From positions 1,984,001-2,048,000 of the forward strand of contig OZ245364.1 of NCBI GenBank assembly GCA_965226545.1: DNA of 64,000 nucleotides. Direction: 5' to 3'. Position 1 is the first letter of the stretch. Every line of letters starts with the position of its first letter. The notes under the pieces were generated by a model that made no database searches, was not told the DNA's origin, and saw nothing but the letters and a program-made list of their open reading frames with translations. Positions 16,964 through 25,076 of the stretch are shown piece by piece. The DNA comes from JAHRAW01 sp965226545. Its GTDB lineage: Bacteria; Pseudomonadota; Gammaproteobacteria; Arenicellales; Poriferihabitantaceae. A program made the translations under genes and the position numbers.

Positions 16964-17626
16964 TTAACCGCGAATGTTTTGTTGTGCATCATGGTTTGCA
17001 TCACTCGATGCATTGTTCGACGAATCGCGCGACGAATTATTGGTCGAAGTGTTCGATGCATTGGATGATGCATTGGACGATGCATCTGACGACGAATCAT
17101 TCGACAATCGTTTTTCCATAAACACCGACAATTTGTCATCGGGATACGCGCCAAACGGCGGGCGGCGTTGATAGCCGAGTTGTTGATAGAGTTCTATCGA
17201 CTGCGGTTGGCGCACGCCGGTTTCGAGGCGCAAGGTATGCAGATGAATTTGCCGCGCATGTTGTTCCAATGCACAGATGATGCGCGTCGCCGCGCCTTGC
17301 CGCCGCGCATTGGCGCGCACATACACGCGCTTAATTTCGCCGTATTCGCCGTCGTCGTGCATGCGTTTAAGTGCACCGCAACCGAGCGGTGCGGCGGCGG
17401 CGTCACTGTCACTGTTACTGTTACCGTCACTGTCACCGTCATCGTCACCATCATTAACATCGACATTGCGCGCGACCACAAAAAACACTTCAGGTTCAGC
17501 GAGTTCAATCGGCGGGATTAAATAATTGCTCTGCGCCGGATACAACGACGCCAGATACAAATCCAACTCGGCAATCAACGCCGCATTGTCCGCGGCTTGC
17601 GGGTCGGCGCGGGCGACGATTATCAC
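16964..17626 (-). CDS. GNAT-family N-acetyltransferase with low-complexity tail
   Basis: A 220-residue protein with a GNAT core: an early ALIAELDLYLASLYPAQSN segment typical of one GNAT subfamily, GEIKRVYVRANARRQG as the acetyl-CoA-binding loop, and IELYQQLGY near the end. The GTG at 17626 overlaps the stop of the upstream M24-type gene by four bases (GTGA), indicating translational coupling, and is preferred over TTG 17635. Two unusual inserts stand out: an Asp/Ser/Asn tract in the middle encoded by GTCACT-type hexamers (17401-17452), and a roughly 45-residue Ser/Asn/Asp tail. The acyl acceptor is unknown. Confidence 0.78.
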   Translation of the reverse strand: MIIVARADPQAADNAALIAELDLYLASLYPAQSNYLIPPIELAEPEVFFVVARNVDVNDGDDDGDSDGNSNSDSDAAAAPLGCGALKRMHDDGEYGEIKRVYVRANARRQGAATRIICALEQHARQIHLHTLRLETGVRQPQSIELYQQLGYQRRPPFGAYPDDKLSVFMEKRLSNDSSSDASSNASSNASNTSTNNSSRDSSNNASSDANHDAQQNIRG

Positions 17627-18861
17627 AACGTCCAACCGGCGTCGAGCGAATCTTCATCGAGCGCGCGCGCGCCGTCGGCGGTAATCAGCACTTGGCGTTC
17701 CAACTTTACGCCTTGCCCGCTGCGCTGGGATCCGATATACGACTCGACGCACAAGGTCATGTTTTCCTCGACCACGCCGTCGTAACCTTTGGCGGCGAAA
17801 TCATGCGCGTGGTGAATGCTGGGGTATTCATCCGCCAAACCGACGCCGTGAATCAACACGCTGTAACGTCCGTCGACAAATTCATCGGGGATGCGCCAAG
17901 CGCGCTGCGACACTTCGGCGAAGGTGATGCCGGGTTCGAGCAACGCTTGATTGTGCGCGATTTGTTCGCACGCCAATGCGTGAATGCGCCGCTGTTCGTC
18001 GCTCGGTTTATCTGCGCACACCCACGCGCGCGAGATGTCGGCGCAATAACCATAAGGCCCGATTAAATCGGTGTCGAGCGAAATCAAATCGCCGGCTTGC
18101 AGTTTGCGCATCGATGATTCGCGGAACCACGGGAAGGTGCGCGGCCCGGACGACAACAAGCGCGTTTCAATCCACTCGCCGCCGTGTTCGATGTTGGCGT
18201 GATGCAGCAACGCCCACAACGCGTTTTCGGTCATGCCCGGTTCGGTCGCTTCGCGCATTTTGCGCACGCCGCGTTCGCACACATCGATGGATTTTTGCAT
18301 CAACGCCAATTCGCCCGACGATTTAATCACCCGCGCCAACTCCATCACCGCCAAGCCGTCGTGAATCGAAACGCCGCGTTGCTTAAGCGCGCTTGCGCCC
18401 ATCTCCGACAGGCGGTCGATGGCCAATCGCATGTTGCCGCCGCCGTGTTGGCGCAACAGGTCGGCGATTTCATCGGCGAATTTTTGCGCGCGCTCTTCGC
18501 CGCGCGGCCCGGCGGTGAAATAATAAAACGATGAATGCACTCGATATTCATCAATCGTTGGAATGCCTTCGGCAAGATGCGGATGATTGGCGTAATCGAA
18601 CAACACCAACGGCCCGTCGGCGGCGACAAACACGCAACGGGTTTCATAATGCGCGCACCAAATCTGCATGTTGGTTGCATCGCAGGCGTATCTGCAATTG
18701 ATTTGGTCGAACAACAACGCGCCGGCGTAATCCTTGTCGCGCAGTTGCGCGCGAATTCGCTCGAGGCGATAACGCCGCACCTCGTCCAACGCCACCGGTG
18801 CATCGGAATATTCCATCGCGCCGTGCTGACGCGCCTGCACGACGCCGGCGGATAAATTCAT
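17623..18861 (-). CDS. dddP: M24-fold protein closely resembling the DMSP lyase DddP
   Basis: A 412-residue protein of the M24 (creatinase/aminopeptidase P) fold. Many stretches match what I recall of DddP: RYACDATNMQIW, GGEWIETRLLSSGPRTFPWF, SLDTDLIGPYGYCADISRAW, LIHGVGLADEYP and ENMTLCVE. The metal ligands would be Asp263, Asp265, Asp275, His338, Glu373 and Glu388; the spacings (2, 10, 63, 35, 15) agree with the recalled DddP ligand set within one residue. DddP cleaves dimethylsulfoniopropionate to acrylate and dimethyl sulfide. DddP-like proteins without lyase activity exist, as do other M24 enzymes such as ectoine hydrolase, so activity is inferred. It heads the GNAT-GMC-fusion run. Confidence 0.75.
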   Translation of the reverse strand: MNLSAGVVQARQHGAMEYSDAPVALDEVRRYRLERIRAQLRDKDYAGALLFDQINCRYACDATNMQIWCAHYETRCVFVAADGPLVLFDYANHPHLAEGIPTIDEYRVHSSFYYFTAGPRGEERAQKFADEIADLLRQHGGGNMRLAIDRLSEMGASALKQRGVSIHDGLAVMELARVIKSSGELALMQKSIDVCERGVRKMREATEPGMTENALWALLHHANIEHGGEWIETRLLSSGPRTFPWFRESSMRKLQAGDLISLDTDLIGPYGYCADISRAWVCADKPSDEQRRIHALACEQIAHNQALLEPGITFAEVSQRAWRIPDEFVDGRYSVLIHGVGLADEYPSIHHAHDFAAKGYDGVVEENMTLCVESYIGSQRSGQGVKLERQVLITADGARALDEDSLDAGWTL

Positions 18862-19116
18862 CGCACGATGCGCCGCGCGTGCGACGTTTGGGAGTTAACC
18901 GTTAAATGATTCATTGTTCGCTGTTTAATGTTTACTGTTCATTGTTCACTATTCATCGCGCAATTACCGCAACCGAAGTTTAATCAATTTACATTTAAAG
19001 TTAACTTTAATTTTAATGCCAACCAATCACGCCCGCAATCATCGTCTTGCGGTAGTGCAACGATGTAACGATGCAACTGTGCGACAGTGCGACAGTGTAA
19101 CAATGCAACCGCACGA
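18862..19116. repeat. Intergenic stretch of degenerate short repeats
   Basis: No gene is evident. The left half repeats words like GTTCATTGTTCACTATTCAT; the right half (about 19050-19110) repeats words of the type TGCAACGATG and GTGCGACA. It separates the CaiD-type gene from the DddP-like gene and may hold their internal promoter, but no clear boxes were found. Confidence 0.5.
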
Positions 19117-19902
19117 TTACCGCCCGCGCCATTTCGGTTTGCGTTTTTCGGCAAAGGCGCGCGCACCTTCGCGCATATCTTCGCTTTGATACAACGTCTT
19201 GACGCTCGGTGGAATTTGATTGCGCAACAATTCGAACGCGTCGGCCGTCGACATCGTTTCAGTCAAGCGTACGCATTCCTTAATCGCCGCAAACACCAAC
19301 GGCGGACCTTCCGCCAACATCGCCGCCAATTCGCGCGCGCGCGTCAACAAGGCGTCGGCGGCGACGACTTCATTAACCAAACCTCGTTGATGCGCTTCAA
19401 CCGCATCCATCCATCGCCCGGTCAGCAACAACTCCATCGCCGTATGCCAAGCGATTCGCTTCGGCAGTTTAATCGTCGCCGCATCGGCGAGCGTGCCGGC
19501 GTTAATTTCGGGCAGGGCGAATGACGCGTGTTCAGCCGCGATGATTAAATCCGCCGACAACGCCAACTCAAACCCGCCGCCGCAGGCGATGCCGTTGACT
19601 GCGGCGATAACCGGTTTATTTAACGCGGGCAATTCCTGCAGCCCGCCAAAGCCGCCGACGCCAAAATCGGCGGTCGCGGATTCGCCTTCGGCTGCGGCTT
19701 TTAAATCCCAACCGGCGCAAAAAAATTTGTCGCCGCCGCCGCGAATAATTGCCGCGCGCAACACCGGCGAATCACGAAACTCGGCAAACACCCGCCCCAT
19801 CTCTCGACTGGTCGCTGCGTCGATTGCATTGGCTTTCGGGCGGTCGAGCACCACCTCCAACACCGCGCCGTCGATATGCGTTTGAATCGCTTGTTGACTC
19901 AT
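19117..19902 (-). CDS. caiD: CaiD-like enoyl-CoA hydratase (carnitinyl-CoA dehydratase family)
   Basis: A 261-residue crotonase-fold enzyme. It resembles E. coli CaiD over its whole length as I recall it: LDRPKANAIDAATSREMG, FFCAGWDLKAAAEGE, LNKPVIAAVNG, GGGFELALSAD, HASFALPEINAG and the C-terminal FAEKRKPKWRGR. Both catalytic glutamates expected in crotonases are present (Glu112 and Glu132). CaiD interconverts crotonobetainyl-CoA and carnitinyl-CoA; related hydratases add water to acryloyl-CoA. No caiA, caiB or caiC homologue is adjacent, but the upstream NDP-forming acyl-CoA synthetase could supply the CoA ester. The substrate is therefore open between carnitine-type and DMSP-derived intermediates. 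Confidence 0.85.
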   Translation of the reverse strand: MSQQAIQTHIDGAVLEVVLDRPKANAIDAATSREMGRVFAEFRDSPVLRAAIIRGGGDKFFCAGWDLKAAAEGESATADFGVGGFGGLQELPALNKPVIAAVNGIACGGGFELALSADLIIAAEHASFALPEINAGTLADAATIKLPKRIAWHTAMELLLTGRWMDAVEAHQRGLVNEVVAADALLTRARELAAMLAEGPPLVFAAIKECVRLTETMSTADAFELLRNQIPPSVKTLYQSEDMREGARAFAEKRKPKWRGR

Positions 19903-19967
19903 TTTAATTAATCTCGTGATGATGAAAATTGCGGTTGATTAACGGATGCGATAAACGGTCGCGGCGA

Positions 19968-20040
19968 TGATTGTGATTGTATGTAACTGTGACTGTGATT
20001 GTGACGGTGACTGTGACGATGACTGTGACTGTGACTTTGA
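19968..20040. repeat. GTGACT-type hexamer tandem tract
   Basis: About a dozen degenerate six-base words of the form GTNACN or GAYTGT follow one another in the 187-base gap between the acyl-CoA synthetase and CaiD-type genes. The same words encode low-complexity inserts elsewhere in the window. Confidence 0.7.
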
Positions 20041-20089
20041 ATATGCCGATAATTGTAACGATGTGCGTAACGATATGTTTGTAACAATT

Positions 20090-22213
20090 TTATTCGAACC
20101 ACCGCACCACCGCATCCGCCATTTGCGCATCGTGCGGCGTGGCGATGAGCGGATTGATTTCGACCTCGCGCACGCGCGGATGATTCACGATAAATTTCTG
20201 CAAGCCAAGCGCGGCGTCCACCAACGCAGTGAAGTTGCAAGCCGGTTGTCCGCGATGACCGGTTAACAACGGCGCAATTCGCAATGCATCGAACGCCTCG
20301 CGCACCGCGCGCGCATCGACCGGCAACGGCAACAATTTGCGCTCGGCGATTAACTCGACCAACGCACCGCCCGCGCCAATCATTAAATAACGCCCGAATT
20401 GCGAATCATACCCGACCGCCAACAATAATTCCGCGACCGGCGCGGCAATCATTTTTTCGACCAACAACGCGCAGACCGACGACTCGTCAATCGTCAACGC
20501 CAACATCCGCGCGGCTTCGATTTGCACTGCGCGCGCATCGCCAAGATTTAATGCAACCGCGCGAGATTCGGTTTTATGCAGCAAACGCGGCGACAACACC
20601 TTGACCGCCACCGGATACCCCAAGCGCGCGGCAATCGCGCAAGCGGCGTCGGGCGAATCGGCGCGCGCCGACGGCGGCGCCGACAACCCGGCATCGACCA
20701 ATTGTTGTTTCACTTGCAGTTCATCCCAACGCGGCGCATCGATTGACTTAAACGACTCGTTTGACTCAATCGCCGCGCGCGTTTGCAATGCCGGCGCGGC
20801 GCGATTGATGTCGACCGCGCCGATTTGTACGGCGGCATCGATGGCTGCCAACGCCTGCGCCAAGCCTTGCAAGGCGGCGATGTTGTGCGCATGCAACAAC
20901 GCCGCGTCGATGTCGCTGATATTTTCGCCGAGCAATGATGCAACCGCGGCGCGCGCACCGGTATCGTTGGCGGCGTCGATAAACGCATGCAATGCGCACA
21001 ACCAAATTTCGCGCGCATCAAAGTCATCGCGCGGCATATCGATAATCAACAGCGTCAAATCAAACCCGCCGCGCATCATCGCCGCAAAGGTCGCGCGCAT
21101 TTTGTCGCGCGCGCCCCAGATGAAGGTGTGGTAATCGAGCGGATTATCGACGCGCACATATTCATTCAACGTCGCCTGCACGCGTTTTCGATGCGCATCA
21201 TCGAGCGGCGGGAATTCCAATGCGCGCACGGTGTGGCGAACCGCTTGGTGCGCGGTTTGACGCATGGTTTGCAAATCGGCAATCAACGCCGCTTCGCCGC
21301 CCGAACAACTCATCGATGCAATGCGCGCACCGCGCAACGCGCCGCCATGCGCCAACAGTTTTAATGTCTCGATGAATTCCTCGACGGTGTCGACAACGCC
21401 GACGCCGAGTTGCGCGAACAATGCATCGTACAGCGCGCCGCTGCCGGCCAACGTTGCGGTGTGCGTCATCGCAATGCGCGCGCCAATCGTCGACCGCCCG
21501 ACTTTGAGCGCAACGATGCCGACGCCTTGTTGTTGCGCGCGCCGCGCCAATTGCGCAAACGCGCGCAAATCGCGCAGCCCTTCGATATGCAAACCAATCG
21601 CGCGAATGCGTTTATCGGACAACGCCGCGCCGATGCATTCTTCGAAACCAAGTTGCGCGCAATTGCCGAGCGTCACCAACCAAGCGAGCGGCAATGCGCG
21701 GCGTTGCATCGACAAGTTCAAACCGACATTGCCGCTTTGCGTGAATATCGCAACGCCGTCATCGATGCGCCGCGCGCCGTGAAAATCCGGCCACAACGCC
21801 GCGCCGCAAGTGAGATTCAAAAAGCCGTAACAATTCGGCCCCAACACCGCCATATCGCCGGCGCGCGCGCACAGTTGGAGTTGCAATTCATCACCGCCGG
21901 TTTCCTTAAAGCCGGATGCATAACACACCGCCCCGCCGGCGCCGAGTTGCGCCAATTCGCCGACGGCATCGACGCTGGCGCGCGCCGGGATGGCGATAAA
22001 TGCCGCATCCGGCGCGCCCGGCAATTGCCCAATCTCGGCAACGGTGCGCACGCCTTCGAGCGATTTACGTTTGCGATTGACCGCCCACAATTCGCCGTCG
22101 AAGTTTAACTTGCGGCATTGCGCAATCACGCGCGCCGCCTCGCCCCCGCCAACCACCGCAATCGAACGCGGCGCAAGGCAACGGGCAAGACGCTTGCTGT
22201 CGATGCCGGTCAT
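20090..22213 (-). CDS. NDP-forming acyl-CoA synthetase (ACD family)
   Basis: A 707-residue protein with the layout of ADP-forming acyl-CoA synthetases: a CoA-binding Rossmann domain (1-130, SIAVVGGG near 17-24), a succinyl-CoA-ligase-like domain with the phosphohistidine loop THTATLAGS (His251), and a C-terminal ATP-grasp domain (about 490-700) containing YPVAVKVLSPRLLHKTE and VREVEINPLIA. The family activates carboxylates with CoA and ATP. One member, DddX, is an ATP-dependent DMSP lyase that makes acryloyl-CoA, which is notable next to a DddP-like gene; carnitine or crotonobetaine activation in place of CaiC is an alternative. First gene of the minus-strand cluster. Confidence 0.87.
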   Translation of the reverse strand: MTGIDSKRLARCLAPRSIAVVGGGEAARVIAQCRKLNFDGELWAVNRKRKSLEGVRTVAEIGQLPGAPDAAFIAIPARASVDAVGELAQLGAGGAVCYASGFKETGGDELQLQLCARAGDMAVLGPNCYGFLNLTCGAALWPDFHGARRIDDGVAIFTQSGNVGLNLSMQRRALPLAWLVTLGNCAQLGFEECIGAALSDKRIRAIGLHIEGLRDLRAFAQLARRAQQQGVGIVALKVGRSTIGARIAMTHTATLAGSGALYDALFAQLGVGVVDTVEEFIETLKLLAHGGALRGARIASMSCSGGEAALIADLQTMRQTAHQAVRHTVRALEFPPLDDAHRKRVQATLNEYVRVDNPLDYHTFIWGARDKMRATFAAMMRGGFDLTLLIIDMPRDDFDAREIWLCALHAFIDAANDTGARAAVASLLGENISDIDAALLHAHNIAALQGLAQALAAIDAAVQIGAVDINRAAPALQTRAAIESNESFKSIDAPRWDELQVKQQLVDAGLSAPPSARADSPDAACAIAARLGYPVAVKVLSPRLLHKTESRAVALNLGDARAVQIEAARMLALTIDESSVCALLVEKMIAAPVAELLLAVGYDSQFGRYLMIGAGGALVELIAERKLLPLPVDARAVREAFDALRIAPLLTGHRGQPACNFTALVDAALGLQKFIVNHPRVREVEINPLIATPHDAQMADAVVRWFE

Positions 22214-22566
22214 TTAATTAATGAGATTGTTGCGAATTGATTTAAGTTGCTTCGAGTTGTTTCGAGTTACTTCACTGCAGTTACTTAAAAAATTACTTAA
22301 ACGGAATTATTTGTACAAGGTTAATTAAACAAAGTTACTTAAACCAATTCACTTAATAAAGTCACTTTAATTAAACAAAGTCACTTCTTAATTAAAGTCA
22401 TTTTGTTTAATGAAGTTTTAAATGAATAAAGTTTTAATAAAGTGTTAATAAATAAAACGAATGCACCGCGAACGCACAAACCACCCCGCACACTCACCGT
22501 CATCCGCCAAGTTTAACAAACACCGTACGGCGTTGCCGAACGGCGCGCTTTGTTATACTGCCGTCG
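22214..22566. promoter_or_regulatory. AT-rich divergent regulatory region with repeated 20-base word
   Basis: An AT-rich island between the acyl-CoA synthetase and chaC. The 20-base word TTAATTAAACAAAGTYACTT occurs at 22321-22340 and 22367-22386, a 46-base period, with shorter relatives (AAAGTCACTT, TTAATTAAAGTCA) between and after. This looks like a cluster of operator-like sites, probably for the synthetase gene, but no regulator is encoded nearby. No ORF here is convincing. Confidence 0.5.
22554..22559 (+). promoter_or_regulatory. Candidate -10 box for chaC
   Basis: TATACT, with TTGCCG 15 bases upstream as a weak -35, ends 7 bases before the ATG at 22567. The transcript would be leaderless or nearly so. 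Confidence 0.4.
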
Positions 22567-23199
22567 ATGAAAATTCTTTCGTTTCGCCCCGATTTGCGCG
22601 CGCAGGCGTTTGACGGTTATCGGCACGCCCTGCCGTTGCCGCGCGGCGCGTTTTGGGTGTTTGGTTACGGCTCGCTGATGTGGCGGCCCGGTTTTGCGGC
22701 GATGCGCGCAACGCCGGCGCGGTTATACGGTTATCATCGGCGGCTGTGTTTATGGTCGGTGCATTATCGCGGCACCCAGCCGCGCCCCGGCTTGGTGTTG
22801 GGGTTGGACCGCGGCGGCTCATGCAACGGCATCGCGTTTCGCATCGCCAAACAACAGGCGCACACGGTCGCCGACTATCTTAAACAACGCGAATTAATTT
22901 ACAACGCCTATCGCCCGACCGTAACCACGGTGCATCTGCAAGGCGGCGGCGCGGTCGAGGCGTTGACTTTTGTATCCAAGCGCGACCATCCGCTGTATGC
23001 GCGCAAGTTAACCCATCGCGAAAAACTCGCGGTGATTCGCCGCGCGCGCGGCAACGGCGGCGCCAACCGTGAATACGTCATCAACACCGCGCAACACCTG
23101 CGCAGCCTTGGCATCGAATGCGCCGAGTTGGGCGCACTCGCCGAATTATTGCAACCCGTTCCCCGGAGAAACCGCCATGAGCGAAGACACGCTGTTTAG
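22567..23199 (+). CDS. chaC: ChaC-like gamma-glutamylcyclotransferase
   Basis: A 210-residue protein of the ChaC family, which degrades glutathione to 5-oxoproline and Cys-Gly in the cytoplasm. The substrate-loop signature FWVFGYGSLMWRPGF lies near residues 30-44 and the catalytic-Glu region appears as YLKQRELIYNAYRP. Length fits bacterial ChaC. It overlaps the start of hinT by 23 bases, so the two are probably co-expressed. The last 15 residues are very basic and may simply reflect the overlap with the next gene's leader. Confidence 0.85.
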   Translation: MKILSFRPDLRAQAFDGYRHALPLPRGAFWVFGYGSLMWRPGFAAMRATPARLYGYHRRLCLWSVHYRGTQPRPGLVLGLDRGGSCNGIAFRIAKQQAHTVADYLKQRELIYNAYRPTVTTVHLQGGGAVEALTFVSKRDHPLYARKLTHREKLAVIRRARGNGGANREYVINTAQHLRSLGIECAELGALAELLQPVPRRNRHERRHAV

Positions 23200-23530
23200 C
23201 AAAATTGTCGCGCGCGAAATTCCCGCCGACATTCTTTATCAAGACGACCGCGTCACCGCGTTCCGCGACATCAACCCGCAGGCGCCGACGCATGTGTTGA
23301 TTATTCCCAACAAACCGATTCCGACGGTTAATGATGTAACCGCTGAGGATGAAAACACGCTCGGCCATTTGTTCATCGTCGCCCGCCAAATCGCCGAACA
23401 ACAAGGCATCGCCGCGGACGGCTATAGATTGTTAATCAACTGCGGCAAGCACGCCAAGCAGGAGGTGTTTCATCTGCACATGCACCTGTTTGGCGGACGC
23501 CCGCTGGGCGCGATGATTGCGGCGGATTAA
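23177..23530 (+). CDS. hinT: HinT-like HIT-family purine nucleotide hydrolase
   Basis: A 117-residue histidine-triad protein starting at ATG 23177, preceded by CCGGAGAAACC as Shine-Dalgarno. The family features are FSKIVAREIPADILYQDD near the N-terminus, HVLIIPNKPI, and the triad HLHMHLFGG near the C-terminus. HinT hydrolyses AMP-lysine and aminoacyl-adenylates. An upstream in-frame start inside chaC would add an unrelated leader and is rejected. The 3' end is 22 bases from that of the convergent methyltransferase. Confidence 0.92.
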   Translation: MSEDTLFSKIVAREIPADILYQDDRVTAFRDINPQAPTHVLIIPNKPIPTVNDVTAEDENTLGHLFIVARQIAEQQGIAADGYRLLINCGKHAKQEVFHLHMHLFGGRPLGAMIAAD

Positions 23531-23552
23531 ATCGCCGGATTAAACCGCTGGG

Positions 23553-25025
23553 TTAACCAAGCGGGATGTCTTCCTGCAATTGCGCACCGGTGCGCGGATG
23601 GGCAAGCGGCGGTAACTTCGGATGCATATCGGCGAAAAAATCTTCCAATGTCCACATTACCAAGCGGTTGTATTCGGTGGAACCAAGTTTGATTTTGCCG
23701 GCGTCGGCAATACATTTTTTCACCGTCGGCGTATCCCACTTCTCAACGGTAATGAACACGCCCATTGCCGCTTTGCCGCCGCCAATCATGCCGGTAAATG
23801 CTTTGAGTGAATCTACATTCGGCGTGCCGCCTTTGACTTGTGCGATGCAAATGTCGTCGCCTTCGGGGGCGTTGTAAATCATCGCCAAACCGTCGATGCC
23901 GCCGTCGCCGACTTGCTTGTCGTTCGGCGCAAAGCCGGGAATGCGCGTAACCGCCCATTGTTCAAATGCGAACGGCGTTTGTTGGGCGAATATTTTGGCT
24001 GCGGCAACATCGCGCGGCACGCCGGCGAGCGGGATTTTTTTGTTGTTCATGCGATCGCGCCGCACCACTTCCAATGCGTTTGCAGAAATGTCAATGCCAA
24101 TCCATTTGCGTTGCAATACATCGGCGGCTTCGATGGTCGTGCCGCAACCGCAGAACGGGTCCAGCACCAAATCGCCCTTATTTGAGGACGCTTGAATTAT
24201 TCGCTCCAATAACGCAAGCGGCTTTTGCGTCGGCCAGCCGAGTCGTTCTCGTTGGTTGGTTAACGTAGGAATGTCAGGCCACCAAGATTCGGGGATTTTT
24301 CCGTCGCCGAAATTTTTATCAACTTGCTCTTGGCTTCTGCGCCCTTTGTTTTTCACGGACGGCGAAATGTAACTTTTTTCGCCTTCCACGCGCCCCCTTC
24401 TGGCAAGCGTCTCTGCGTGATACGCCACACGGACAGCATCGCGATAAAATGGAGTTTGCGCTGACATCGCATAGAAAAAAATGGTGTCGTGTTTCCGCGG
24501 GAACTGATTGCGGACATTACTGGGGCCGGTATACGCCCAAACAATTTCATTGCGAAAATTGTTGCCGCCAAAAATATCATCCAACAAGATTTTAAGAAAG
24601 TGACTTGCGGTGGCATCGCAATGCAAATACAAACTGCCGGTCGGTTTTAACAGCCGATGAAATTCCGCCAACCGCTCCGCCATATAAGAAAGATACGACA
24701 GCAAATCGCCGCCGTCTTTAAATAAACGGTCAAATGCCGAAATGGAATCGTGCGCGGGGTGTTGCACCGCTTTCTTAATCCGCGCAACCCGTTCAATCGC
24801 CTCTTCATTCCATTCCCAAGTGTCGACAAACGCAGTCGCTTGCGCGAGGTCGTCTTTAAAGGTGCGCGCCTTGCCCTTTTTGCCTTTGTATATTTGGTTA
24901 TAGTCGCGTTTGGAATTAAACGGCGGGTCGAGATAAATCAAATCAACCGATTCATCATCCCATTCTTTTACGACATCCAAACAATCGCCAAAATAAAGCG
25001 AGTTGGGTTTCATCGAAGTTGCCAT
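23553..25025 (-). CDS. Beta-class DNA methyltransferase fused to an Mrr-like nuclease domain
   Basis: A 490-residue protein. Residues 1-330 form an N6-adenine/N4-cytosine methyltransferase with motif IV first (DPPF, 33-36) and motif I later (LDPFCGCGTT, 288-297), the permuted beta arrangement. Residues 350-460 resemble the Mrr catalytic domain: FEQWAVTRIPG, GDGGIDG (Asp374, Asp378) and IAQVKGG (Gln396, Lys398), a PD-(D/E)XK-type core. Modification and cleavage would thus be in one polypeptide; the nuclease part may need a partner or may cut modified DNA. No specificity subunit is adjacent. It is not near other restriction genes and stands between housekeeping genes, suggesting acquisition. 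Confidence 0.85.
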   Translation of the reverse strand: MATSMKPNSLYFGDCLDVVKEWDDESVDLIYLDPPFNSKRDYNQIYKGKKGKARTFKDDLAQATAFVDTWEWNEEAIERVARIKKAVQHPAHDSISAFDRLFKDGGDLLSYLSYMAERLAEFHRLLKPTGSLYLHCDATASHFLKILLDDIFGGNNFRNEIVWAYTGPSNVRNQFPRKHDTIFFYAMSAQTPFYRDAVRVAYHAETLARRGRVEGEKSYISPSVKNKGRRSQEQVDKNFGDGKIPESWWPDIPTLTNQRERLGWPTQKPLALLERIIQASSNKGDLVLDPFCGCGTTIEAADVLQRKWIGIDISANALEVVRRDRMNNKKIPLAGVPRDVAAAKIFAQQTPFAFEQWAVTRIPGFAPNDKQVGDGGIDGLAMIYNAPEGDDICIAQVKGGTPNVDSLKAFTGMIGGGKAAMGVFITVEKWDTPTVKKCIADAGKIKLGSTEYNRLVMWTLEDFFADMHPKLPPLAHPRTGAQLQEDIPLG

Positions 25026-25076
25026 TGGATTAAATTAACTGCGGGTAACTGCCTGCGTCAATTATACACAACCAAA

